A stretch of DNA of 6,111 bases from Bacillota bacterium (GCA_021786555.1 JAJYNB010000289.1:1-6111), one strand, 5' to 3'. Numbered from the stretch's first letter, positions 1-5,601 are shown. Numbers and translations are program-made. Notes: a model not told the origin generated them from the letters alone.

Positions 1-1
1 T

Positions 2-61
2 TCCCGTTACCGGCCGTATCTGGCCCGCTATGTCTACCGCCTCAAGAAAAATAAGGAATAA
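2..61 (+). CDS. C-terminal end of an unidentified protein (partial, 5' truncated)
   Basis: Reading from base 2 gives 19 codons without a stop, ending in TAA at 59-61. The visible C-terminus is SRYRPYLARYVYRLKKNKE, which is aromatic and strongly basic. The next gene starts 80 bases downstream with its own ribosome binding site. The other forward frame checked (from base 1) stops at 52-54, seven bases earlier, so the frame choice rests mainly on the plausible basic C-terminal composition. I do not recognise the family. The fragment is too short to assign a function, and it does not look like the end of Rho, which often lies near rpmE in Firmicutes. Confidence 0.45.
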   Translation, partial: SRYRPYLARYVYRLKKNKE

Positions 62-74
62 GCCGCGGGTGGTG

Positions 75-120
75 TTGGCAATAATAACAGGGAATGGCTT
101 TTTTAGCCCTATCTTGCCAA
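75..120 (+). other. Inverted repeat in the leader of the M23 gene
   Basis: TTGGCAA (75-81) is the exact reverse complement of TTGCCAA (114-120). Inside it, GGCT (96-99) can pair with AGCC (105-108) around a five-T loop. An alternative inner pairing is AGGG (89-92) with CCCT (107-110). No T-tract follows the distal arm, so it does not read as an intrinsic terminator for the upstream gene. It sits just before the SD at 123-131 and could be a leader hairpin or an operator, but a chance inverted repeat cannot be excluded. Confidence 0.25.
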
Positions 121-141
121 ACAAAGAGGTGAATCCCTAAA

Positions 142-972
142 ATGTTAAAAATCGGCAGACTGGGATCGGTTGGGATACTGGTCGCGGTACTGCTGCTCCT
201 GGCCCAAGGCCAGGCTGTTGGTGAGTTTCCTGTATCCTTATCCGCCAGTGAGTACATCGTACAGGCTGGGGACAGTTTTTGGAGCATTGGACAGAGGTTT
301 GGAGTAGACGCGGAGAATTTAGCGCAGGCTAATGAGATGGATTTGTCAGAACCTTTGGAGGTTGGTCAAAGTCTGGAGATTCCAGAAACTACTGCAAAAA
401 CGTATCAGGTAAAAGCGGGAGAAAACCTGTGGGCCATAGCAGGGCGCTATGGCATACCGGTAGGTACCCTGGTTAAGGCTAACAATGTAAGCAACCCCGA
501 TGACCTGCAGGTTGGACAGGTGCTGATGTTGCCGTCCCGTACCAGTATCAGCCGCGGGATGGCGGTTACCGGCGCTGCGTCAGGTTTTGCCTGGCCCATC
601 ACCGGACCTATCACCTCCCGTTTCGGGTGGCGTAACGGAGAATTGCACACCGGCATAGACATTGCTGCAGACAAAGGCGCAGAAATCACAGCATCCAAGG
701 CTGGCACTGTGGTGTACGCAGGCTGGGCAAACGGTTATGGTCTTGCCCTCAAACTGGACCACGGGGATGGTTATGAAACCTTGTATGCCCATACGTCAAA
801 ACTTCTGGTAAGTCTGGGTGATCAGGTATACGCCGGTCGGGTCATCGCGAAAGTTGGCAGTACCGGAAACTCCACAGGACCCCACCTTCACTTTGAAGTG
901 AGACGCGATGGTACAGCGGTGAATCCCATGAACTTTTTGAACAACAGCTCCATGGTTGCGGTAGGTTACTAA
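142..972 (+). CDS. Exported LysM-LysM-M23 (LytM-type) peptidoglycan endopeptidase
   Basis: A 276-residue secreted cell-wall protein. Residues 1-25 form a signal peptide: a basic start (MLKIGR), then a Val/Leu-rich core, with likely cleavage after GQA. There is no lipobox cysteine. Two LysM peptidoglycan-binding domains follow, at about 37-81 (YIVQAGDSFWSIGQRFG) and 87-131 (TYQVKAGENLWAIAGRYG), each ending in a VGQxLxxP motif. After a short linker comes an M23 domain (about 149-266) with the zinc-binding pattern H169xxxD173 (HTGID) and H250 of HLH. The additional active-site histidines H217 (YAH) and H248 are also present. All key residues are intact, so it should cleave peptide cross-bridges or stem peptides. 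The ATG at 142 follows the SD AAAGAGGTG (123-131). LysM/M23 proteins next to rpmE are, as I recall, common in related clostridia. A role in sporulation is possible, but nothing here shows it. Confidence 0.9.
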   Translation: MLKIGRLGSVGILVAVLLLLAQGQAVGEFPVSLSASEYIVQAGDSFWSIGQRFGVDAENLAQANEMDLSEPLEVGQSLEIPETTAKTYQVKAGENLWAIAGRYGIPVGTLVKANNVSNPDDLQVGQVLMLPSRTSISRGMAVTGAASGFAWPITGPITSRFGWRNGELHTGIDIAADKGAEITASKAGTVVYAGWANGYGLALKLDHGDGYETLYAHTSKLLVSLGDQVYAGRVIAKVGSTGNSTGPHLHFEVRRDGTAVNPMNFLNNSSMVAVGY

Positions 973-978
973 TAATTG

Positions 979-1008
979 TTGGCTTATTTTGTCAAACTGT
1001 GATAAACT
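979..1008 (+). promoter_or_regulatory. Possible sigma-A-type promoter for rpmE
   Basis: TTGGCT (979-984) and TAAACT (1003-1008) are separated by 18 bases, and each matches the -35/-10 consensus at 4 of 6 positions. The interval is AT-rich and lies just after the M23 stop codon and about 45 bases before the rpmE start. A short inverted repeat, GATAA (1001-1005) with TTATC (1011-1015), overlaps the -10 and could be an operator or chance. The match is weak, and rpmE could also be transcribed from upstream. Confidence 0.3.
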
Positions 1009-1037
1009 AATTATCGTTGACTGACCTTGTGTAGCAA

Positions 1038-1045
1038 AGAAGGTG
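1038..1045 (+). promoter_or_regulatory. Ribosome binding site that fixes the rpmE start
   Basis: AGAAGGTG lies six bases before the ATG at 1052. The GTG embedded in it (1043) is in frame and would add three residues (MKA) to L31. Because it is part of the SD itself and L31 proteins normally begin with M-K-x-x-IHPKY, the ATG at 1052 is the start. Confidence 0.75.
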
Positions 1046-1051
1046 AAAGCG

Positions 1052-1252
1052 ATGAAAGAAAGTATCCATCCTAAATATGAGCAAACTACTATCACCTGCG
1101 CTTGTGGTGAAGTTATTCCAACCGGTTCAACCAAAAAAAATATCAAGGTTGAAATTTGCTCCAAATGCCATCCCTACTTCACCGGAAAACAACGTTTTGT
1201 TGATGCCGGCGGCAGGGTCGAGAGCTTCAAGCGGAAATACGGTATGCAATAA
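1052..1252 (+). CDS. rpmE: 50S ribosomal protein L31 (zinc-binding type)
   Basis: A 66-residue protein of normal L31 length that begins MKESIHPKYEQ. It contains the hallmark CHPYFTGKQRFVDAGGRV segment (39-56). Two cysteine pairs, C16/C18 (CAC) and C36/C39 (CSKC), form the zinc ribbon, so this is the zinc-containing (C+) paralogue and not the cysteine-free L31B form. L31 sits at the central protuberance of the large subunit and helps bridge it to the small subunit. The zinc form is known in other bacteria as a dispensable zinc store. The gene is preceded by a possible promoter of its own and followed at once by strong hairpins and a terminator, so it is probably the end of a transcription unit. 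Confidence 0.97.
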   Translation: MKESIHPKYEQTTITCACGEVIPTGSTKKNIKVEICSKCHPYFTGKQRFVDAGGRVESFKRKYGMQ

Positions 1253-1271
1253 CAACGGCCTGCGGTCGTTG
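1253..1271 (+). other. Compact hairpin immediately after the rpmE stop codon
   Basis: CAACGGCC (1253-1260) pairs with GGTCGTTG (1264-1271) around a three-base loop, giving eight base pairs with one G-T wobble. It begins on the base after the TAA stop and lies ten bases before the terminator stem. It has no T-tract of its own. It may protect the rpmE mRNA 3' end or assist the terminator. Confidence 0.45.
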
Positions 1272-1281
1272 CTGGAGTCGG

Positions 1282-1308
1282 GGGCAGAGCGCAAGCTCTG
1301 CCCTTTTT
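1282..1308 (+). terminator. Intrinsic terminator downstream of rpmE
   Basis: GGGCAGAGC (1282-1290) and GCTCTGCCC (1295-1303) form a perfect nine-base-pair, GC-rich stem closed by a GCAA (GNRA) tetraloop, followed directly by five T residues (1304-1308). This is a canonical rho-independent terminator. It should end the M23/rpmE transcript and isolate it from the DUF1385-prfA block. Confidence 0.88.
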
Positions 1309-1558
1309 CCGCTTTTGACCAGGGGTGCTCTGCCAATTTCTCCGGCGGCGCTTTTACAAAAATTTCTCCTTGCTAAAAGAGGATACAAGCCTGGTTTGAA
1401 CGAAAAGACTAAGGTGCTGTTTAGCGGTTATAGAAAAGCTTTTCAGCCGTTTTCTAAAGGGCCAATGCTCTTCGCAGGTTCGATTTTTGGCCCGTAGAGC
1501 TGGTTACCTGAACTTAAAGATACAGCTGCAAGCTTAGACCGGAAAGAAGGAGAAAAGG
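1309..1558 (+). other. Non-coding spacer with several inverted repeats, leader of the DUF1385-prfA block
   Basis: About 250 bases between the rpmE terminator and the DUF1385 ATG. The only forward open frame (TTG 1315 to 1497) has no SD and low-complexity content, so I do not call it. Visible structure: a copy of GCTCTGCC at 1327-1334 that repeats the terminator's 3' arm; TAGAAAA (1431-1437) with TTTTCTA (1450-1456); the 12-base palindrome GAAAAGCTTTTC (1433-1444); GGGCCAA (1459-1465) with TTGGCCC (1487-1493); and CAGGT (1475-1479) with ACCTG (1506-1510). The promoter of the downstream operon must lie here or be absent, but I found no convincing -35/-10 pair. I recognise no known riboswitch or T-box signature. 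Confidence 0.5.
1545..1552 (+). promoter_or_regulatory. Strong Shine-Dalgarno site of the DUF1385 gene
   Basis: AGAAGGAG lies six bases before the ATG at 1559. It is the closest match to the anti-SD consensus in the window, which supports that start and suggests good translation of the first gene after the terminator. Confidence 0.7.
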
Positions 1559-2434
1559 ATGAACAAACCAGTCCATTATGGAGGACAGGCCCTAATCGAA
1601 GGGGTTATGATGCGGGCGCCTCTTGAAATTGCCATTGCTGTCCGGCAACCTGATGGCAGGATTACGGTGGAGCGTCGGTCGATCCATCCCTGGTCAACCT
1701 ATCCAGTACTAAAATTACCTATCGTACGGGGCTTTGTCGCCTTAATCGATTCTTTGGTGATTGGGATTAAAGCACTCACCTTCTCGGCTAATCAGGCTGC
1801 GGAGGGGGAAGGAGAGGAGATTAAGCCCCTGGACATGTTTTTGACAGTAGTAATTGCCCTCGGACTGGGGCTTTTGCTGTTTGTAGCCCTGCCGACAGGC
1901 GCTGCCCATCTGGTTCAGTTTATTGTTCCGGGGGCGGTTATGCAGAATATACTGGAAGGGATAATTCGCATAGCTGTATTCCTGCTCTATATAGGGGGCA
2001 TATCCCGCATAAAAGATATTCAGCGGGTATTCCAGTATCACGGCGCGGAACACAAGACTATCTGGGCCTATGAGGATGGGCTGGACTTAAGCGTGGAAAA
2101 CGCCAGAAAGTTCAAGACTCTTCACCCCCGCTGCGGCACCAGCTTTTTGTTGATTGTTATGGCAATAAGCATCCTGGTCTTTGCTTTCTTGCCCTTAAAC
2201 CCCATCTGGCTGCGAATCTTGTCCCGTTTCTTAGCTATGCCGCTGGTAGCGGGCCTAGCCTATGAGCTGCTCAAGCTCTCCGGCCGTTATCATCAGTCGG
2301 TTTGGCTGCGCTGGGCCATTGCGCCCGGACTCTGGCTGCAAAAACTGACCACACGGGAGCCTGATGATTCTCAGCTGGAAGTAGCCATTGCAGCCCTAAA
2401 AGCTGTAGTGGACAACGGTCAGGAACTGGCATAG
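1559..2434 (+). CDS. DUF1385 (YqhQ/COG3872 family) integral membrane protein
   Basis: A 291-residue membrane protein of unknown biochemical role. The family signatures are clear: GGQALIEGVMMR near the N-terminus (8-19), YHGAEHKTI (160-168), and HPRCGTSF (189-196) directly before a hydrophobic stretch. The C-terminal PGLWLQKLTTREPDDSQ (256-272) also looks like a family signature. About four membrane segments can be read, roughly at 93-116, 131-149, 194-212 and 216-240. The HxxEH and HPRC clusters, rich in His, Glu and Cys, look like metal-binding positions. The COG was, as I recall, once described as a predicted metal-dependent enzyme, but no reaction is established. The gene stops 34 bases before prfA and probably shares its transcript. 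A position beside prfA is, to my recollection, common in clostridia related to Desulfotomaculum. Confidence 0.9.
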   Translation: MNKPVHYGGQALIEGVMMRAPLEIAIAVRQPDGRITVERRSIHPWSTYPVLKLPIVRGFVALIDSLVIGIKALTFSANQAAEGEGEEIKPLDMFLTVVIALGLGLLLFVALPTGAAHLVQFIVPGAVMQNILEGIIRIAVFLLYIGGISRIKDIQRVFQYHGAEHKTIWAYEDGLDLSVENARKFKTLHPRCGTSFLLIVMAISILVFAFLPLNPIWLRILSRFLAMPLVAGLAYELLKLSGRYHQSVWLRWAIAPGLWLQKLTTREPDDSQLEVAIAALKAVVDNGQELA

Positions 2435-2456
2435 TTTTTTAGCTCTATATATACTT

Positions 2457-2462
2457 GAGGTG
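2457..2462 (+). promoter_or_regulatory. Ribosome binding site that fixes a GTG start for prfA
   Basis: GAGGTG ends six bases before GTG at 2469. The in-frame GTG at 2460 is part of this SD and cannot be served by it. Starting at 2469 gives M-L-E-K-L, which aligns with the M-L-D-R-L start of B. subtilis RF1 and gives 355 residues, close to the usual 356. Confidence 0.7.
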
Positions 2463-2468
2463 AAAGCA

Positions 2469-3536
2469 GTGTTGGAAAAACTTCAGGCCCTGGAAGAAAA
2501 ATACGAAAAGCTGACCACTCAGCTCAGCGATCCTGAGGTGATGGCGGAGCAGTCCGAGTGGCAGAAGCTGGCCAAGTCCCAGGCCGGGCTAAGCGAGATT
2601 GTTAACGTGTTCAGGGAGTTCCAGGCCGTTTCCGTTCAGGAACAGGATGCGGCTTTAATGCTGCAGGATAAACTGGAGCCGGACATGAAGGAAATGGTCC
2701 TGGCCGAACTGGACGACCTGAAAGCACGTAAGGCGGAGATAGAAGCTCAATTGAAATTGCTTCTGCTGCCCAAGGACCCTAACGATGAGAAAAGCGTCAT
2801 TGTGGAAATCCGCGGCGGGGCCGGCGGGGATGAAGCAGCTCTCTTTGCTTCCGATTTGTACAAGATGTATGCCCGCTATGCCGAACGCCAGGGGTGGAAG
2901 ACAGATGTCTTAAGTTCCAATCCCTCAGACTTGGGCGGTTTCAAGGAGATGATCTTTGCCGTAGAGGGTGTGGGTGCTTACAGCAGGCTAAAATTCGAAA
3001 GCGGCGTGCACCGGGTACAGCGCATACCTGCTACCGAGTCCGGTGGCAGGATTCATACCTCCACAGCTACGGTAGCGGTGCTGCCTGAAGCGGAAGAGGT
3101 GGATGTAGAGATAAACCCCAATGACATCCGAATTGATATTTTCTGCTCCAGCGGACCTGGGGGACAGTCAGTCAACACCACCCAATCAGCGGTCCGGGTG
3201 ACCCATATCCCCACAGGCATGGTGGTATCCTGTCAGGATGAAAAATCCCAGCACAAGAACAAAGACAAAGCTCTTAAAGTATTGCGGGCCCGCCTGCTGG
3301 AAAAGGCTCAGGAGGAGCAATCAGCAGAGCTCGGTTCTACCCGGAAAAGCCAGGTGGGTACCGGGGACCGCAGCGAACGGATTCGAACCTATAATTTTCC
3401 CCAAGGCCGGGTGACTGATCACCGCATCGGCTTGACCCTGCACAAACTGGACATGGTTTTGCTGGGTGATTTGGACGAAATTATAGTGGCCTTGATTACT
3501 AATGACCAGGCCGAAAAGCTTAAGTCTGCTGAGTAA
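2469..3536 (+). CDS. prfA: Peptide chain release factor 1 (RF1)
   Basis: A 355-residue class I release factor, full length for the family, that reads UAA and UAG and triggers peptidyl-tRNA hydrolysis on the ribosome. Numbered from the GTG at 2469: an N-terminal helical coiled-coil domain (about 1-100), then the conserved PKDPNDEKSVIVEIRGGAGGDEA segment (residues 101 onward). The stop-codon recognition tripeptide P-A-T is at 187-189, followed by ESGGRIHTSTATVA; this marks it as RF1 and not RF2, which has SPF. The catalytic GGQ is at 231-233 in SSGPGGQSVN, with SCQDEKSQHKNK and RSERIRTYNFPQGRVTDHRIG further on. The glutamine of GGQ is the substrate of PrmC, encoded next. No frameshift or damage is visible. 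The only notable feature is the GTG start. Confidence 0.97.
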   Translation: MLEKLQALEEKYEKLTTQLSDPEVMAEQSEWQKLAKSQAGLSEIVNVFREFQAVSVQEQDAALMLQDKLEPDMKEMVLAELDDLKARKAEIEAQLKLLLLPKDPNDEKSVIVEIRGGAGGDEAALFASDLYKMYARYAERQGWKTDVLSSNPSDLGGFKEMIFAVEGVGAYSRLKFESGVHRVQRIPATESGGRIHTSTATVAVLPEAEEVDVEINPNDIRIDIFCSSGPGGQSVNTTQSAVRVTHIPTGMVVSCQDEKSQHKNKDKALKVLRARLLEKAQEEQSAELGSTRKSQVGTGDRSERIRTYNFPQGRVTDHRIGLTLHKLDMVLLGDLDEIIVALITNDQAEKLKSAE

Positions 3537-3550
3537 AGGCGTGTTATTTG

Positions 3551-4474
3551 ATGGATGAGCGGGACAAACTAGCTACGAGTCAGGCCGCCCTGCAATGGGC
3601 GGCCTCCTATTTGGGGGAACATGGCATCAGGGATGCCAGAATGGATGCCGAACTGCTGCTGGCCCACTGTCTGGTACAACCACGGCTCCAGTTTTACCTG
3701 GAACCCCAGCGTCCCCTTGCTGCTGACGAAAGGGAGAGGTTTGCGGAGTTGATTTCCCGGCGGGGCAGGCGCGAACCCCTGCAGTACATAACCGGCAGGC
3801 AGGAATTTATGTCACTGGAGTTTTTGGTGAGCCCGGCAGTCCTGATTCCCAGGGCCGACACCGAAATGCTGGTGGAAACAGCCCTTAGTTGGGCCCGCAA
3901 TCAGGCCCGGTCCCTGAGGATTTTGGACCTCTGCACCGGCAGCGGGGCAGTGGCCGTAAGTTTGGCCCACTACCTTGAAGGGTCGGATATCTGGGCGGGA
4001 GACATATCCGCCGCAGCAATAGAGGTTGCCAGAGCCAACGCCGAACGCCTTGGCACCCATGTTTGCTTTGCCCAGGGGGATTTGACCGGTCCCTTCAGAG
4101 GCGCTGTCTTTGATTTGATTACGGCTAATCCACCCTACATACCCAGAGACGATATCTGCGGACTTGAACCGGAAGTGGGGGTGGCGGAACCCAAACTGGC
4201 TCTTGATGGCGGACAAGACGGGTTGGATTTCTACCGCCGGCTGGCGGTGGAGGCAACGCCTTTGCTGGGACCAGGCGGAAAAGTAATGCTTGAAATCGGC
4301 TGGGACGAAGGCCCCCAAGTACAGGCTATCCTCACTGAAGCAGGCTTCACCACCATCAAACTAATCAAAGATTACGCCGGCCGCGACCGTGTAGTCACCG
4401 CCTCCCGTCCACCGACGCAAGACCGTCCCCCAAGTGACTCAAAAGCGAGTCAACCAAGAACCGTCCCCAAGTGA
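3551..4474 (+). CDS. prmC: Release factor glutamine-N5 methyltransferase with a repeat-derived C-terminal tail
   Basis: A SAM-dependent methyltransferase that methylates the GGQ glutamine of RF1 and RF2. Of its 307 residues, an N-terminal helical domain (1-75) is followed by GRQEFM and the LIPRADTEMLVE segment (about 98-109). SAM motif I is ILDLCTGSGAVAV (about 124-136), and the acidic ribose-binding D151 (GDIS) is present. The catalytic NPPY motif is at 193-196, and the fold ends at KDYAGRDRVVTA (about 274-285). The last 22 or so residues are rich in Pro, Ser and Arg, lie beyond the usual end of PrmC (about 285 residues), and are encoded largely by the repeat at 4418-4478. The start is ATG 3551, 14 bases after prfA, with a modest AAAGG SD at 3535-3539 that overlaps the prfA stop region. 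Coupling to prfA fits enzyme and substrate made together. Confidence 0.95.
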   Translation: MDERDKLATSQAALQWAASYLGEHGIRDARMDAELLLAHCLVQPRLQFYLEPQRPLAADERERFAELISRRGRREPLQYITGRQEFMSLEFLVSPAVLIPRADTEMLVETALSWARNQARSLRILDLCTGSGAVAVSLAHYLEGSDIWAGDISAAAIEVARANAERLGTHVCFAQGDLTGPFRGAVFDLITANPPYIPRDDICGLEPEVGVAEPKLALDGGQDGLDFYRRLAVEATPLLGPGGKVMLEIGWDEGPQVQAILTEAGFTTIKLIKDYAGRDRVVTASRPPTQDRPPSDSKASQPRTVPK

Positions 4475-4500
4475 CTCAAGAACCGTCCCCGGGTGACTCA
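4418..4500 (+). repeat. Three copies of a 24-base GC-rich repeat spanning the prmC/Sua5 junction
   Basis: Units lie at 4418-4441, 4455-4478 and 4477-4500. Each starts CAAGA(A)CCGTCCCC and ends GTGACTCA; units 2 and 3 overlap by two bases, giving a 22-base period. Unit 1 lacks one A and has one extra C, which keeps the length. Unit 3 has GG for AA before GTGACTCA. The 13 bases between units 1 and 2 contain GAGTCA, which forms a hairpin with the end of unit 1. The prmC stop (TGA 4472-4474) lies inside unit 2. I recall similar motifs dispersed through Peptococcaceae-type genomes, sometimes near small IS200-like transposases, which suggests a REP-like mobile repeat. That link is from memory and not shown by this window. 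Confidence 0.85.
4435..4452 (+). other. Hairpin inside the junction repeat
   Basis: TGACTC (4435-4440) and GAGTCA (4447-4452) form a perfect six-base-pair stem around AAAAGC. The 5' arm is the end of repeat unit 1 and the 3' arm lies in the spacer before unit 2, so the array contains one inverted copy of the GACTC end. There is no T-tract, so it is not a terminator. The pairing resembles the paired ends of REP/BIME-type elements. Confidence 0.5.
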
Positions 4501-4521
4501 GTTGCAGAAATCGGAGACAGC

Positions 4522-4525
4522 GAGG
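4522..4525 (+). promoter_or_regulatory. SD supporting the ATG 4534 start of the Sua5 gene
   Basis: GAGG lies eight bases before ATG 4534, outside the repeat array. The alternative in-frame GTG at 4471 has only repeat sequence upstream and no SD, so this site decides the start. Confidence 0.55.
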
Positions 4526-4533
4526 CGCGAGCT

Positions 4534-5601
4534 ATGACATCGGTTATCGAGACCAAGTATTATCCCATAGATCCCCTGGCACCGGACCAGGGAGCGATTG
4601 AGGAGTGCGGCCGAATTATCAGGACGGGAGGGCTGGTGGCCTTCCCTACGGAAACGGTATACGGCCTGGGGGCTAATGCCCTGGACGAAGAGGCCTGCCG
4701 CAGGATATTTGAGGCCAAGGGACGGCCCCAGGACAATCCTTTGATTGTCCATGTCGCCTCACCGGACGATATTGCGGTATTGACCACAGAGCTTCCGCCT
4801 CAGGCTGCCAAATGCATCCAGGCCTTCTGGCCCGGCCCTCTCACCCTGGTTCTGCCCAAGGCATTCCGGGTGCCGGCTGTGGTAAGCGCCGGACTAAACA
4901 CGCTGGCTCTGCGCATGCCAGACCACCCGGCTGCCCTGGCCTTGATCAGAGCTGCCGGCGTACCCGTGGCTGCCCCCAGCGCCAACCTTTCGGGACATCC
5001 GAGTCCGACCCTGGGAAGACATGTGATGGAAGACTTGGCTGGACGCATTGAAGCTGTGCTGGACGCAGGACCTTGCCGGGTAGGGGTCGAATCCACGGTG
5101 CTTGACCTTACGGAGACTGTACCGGTTATCTTGCGTCCTGGAGGAATTACACGGGAGCAGCTGACTGAGATTTTGGGCCAGGTAGATATTGACCCAGGAC
5201 TGCAGGATGAGTCCCAGGCACCTCGCTCACCCGGGGTGAAATACCGGCACTATGCACCAAGAGGAAGGGTGGTGCCGGTCTCCGGGCCGGATGAGAAAGT
5301 TCAGGCCAGGATTCTGCAGGAAATCAGCCGAGGCCGGAATCAGGGTCTGCGGGTTGCCGTGCTCTGCTCAGCAGAATCGGCCCCTGTTTACGCCGCCTCG
5401 GGCGCCGAGTACCTGGAGATCCTGGGTTCGAACCGGGAGCCTTGGACAGTGGCTGCCACCCTGTACCGCGCTTTTAGGGAGTGCGACCAAAGGAATATTG
5501 ATCTGATACTGGCCGAGACCTTTACCAGGTCAGGCATGGGAGCTGCGGTGATGAACCGCCTGGAGAAGGCCGCCGGCCACCACGTTATTTTTGAAACCTA
5601 A
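4534..5601 (+). CDS. ywlC: L-threonylcarbamoyladenylate synthase, full-length Sua5 type
   Basis: Makes threonylcarbamoyl-AMP from threonine, bicarbonate and ATP, the first step of t6A37 formation in tRNAs that read ANN codons; TsaD, TsaB and TsaE complete it. It has 355 residues from ATG 4534, close to B. subtilis YwlC. The YrdC-like catalytic domain (about 16-220) shows FPTETVYGLGANA (37-49), KGRPQDNPLIVH (62-73), WPGPLTLVL (99-107), ALRMPDHP (125-132), PSANLSGHPSPT (148-159) and ESTVLDLT followed by LRPGGIT. The linker SPGVKYRHYAP (232-242) leads into the C-terminal Sua5 domain, which ends TRSGMGAAVMNRLEKAAGHH. An upstream GTG at 4471 would add 21 residues, but that extension begins in repeat sequence and lacks conservation. 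The gene follows prmC by 59 bases and is likely in the same operon. Confidence 0.95.
   Translation: MTSVIETKYYPIDPLAPDQGAIEECGRIIRTGGLVAFPTETVYGLGANALDEEACRRIFEAKGRPQDNPLIVHVASPDDIAVLTTELPPQAAKCIQAFWPGPLTLVLPKAFRVPAVVSAGLNTLALRMPDHPAALALIRAAGVPVAAPSANLSGHPSPTLGRHVMEDLAGRIEAVLDAGPCRVGVESTVLDLTETVPVILRPGGITREQLTEILGQVDIDPGLQDESQAPRSPGVKYRHYAPRGRVVPVSGPDEKVQARILQEISRGRNQGLRVAVLCSAESAPVYAASGAEYLEILGSNREPWTVAATLYRAFRECDQRNIDLILAETFTRSGMGAAVMNRLEKAAGHHVIFET

Noticed and set aside
1077..1376. A 99-codon open frame overlapping rpmE and its terminator
   Set aside because: Out-of-frame shadow of rpmE that reads straight through the terminator hairpin; no SD or family resemblance.
1470..1495. tRNA-like T-loop (GGTTCGATTT) in the spacer
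   Set aside because: The flanking bases do not form a T-stem and no acceptor or anticodon arms are found at the right distances.
1315..1497. A 60-codon open frame in the rpmE-DUF1385 spacer
   Set aside because: TTG start with no SD, no recognisable motif, and it runs through several inverted repeats. More likely non-coding.
1742..2053. A 103-codon antisense open frame within the DUF1385 gene
   Set aside because: Antisense shadow of a conserved membrane protein with no independent support.
2441..2456. TATATATA-like -10 element before prfA
   Set aside because: No acceptable -35 at 16-18 bases upstream, and the short gap after DUF1385 argues for cotranscription.
3812..4318. A 168-codon antisense open frame within prmC
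   Set aside because: Lies opposite a clearly conserved gene with intact motifs; GC-rich codon use often leaves long antisense frames. No SD or recognisable domain.
4418..4500. CRISPR array
   Set aside because: Units are 24 bases with no unique spacers of regular length, units 2 and 3 overlap by two bases, and there are no cas genes. A short dispersed repeat fits better.
4471..4533. 21-residue N-terminal extension of the Sua5 protein from GTG 4471
   Set aside because: No SD, encoded partly by the repeat, and absent from the family; ATG 4534 has an SD and gives the usual length.
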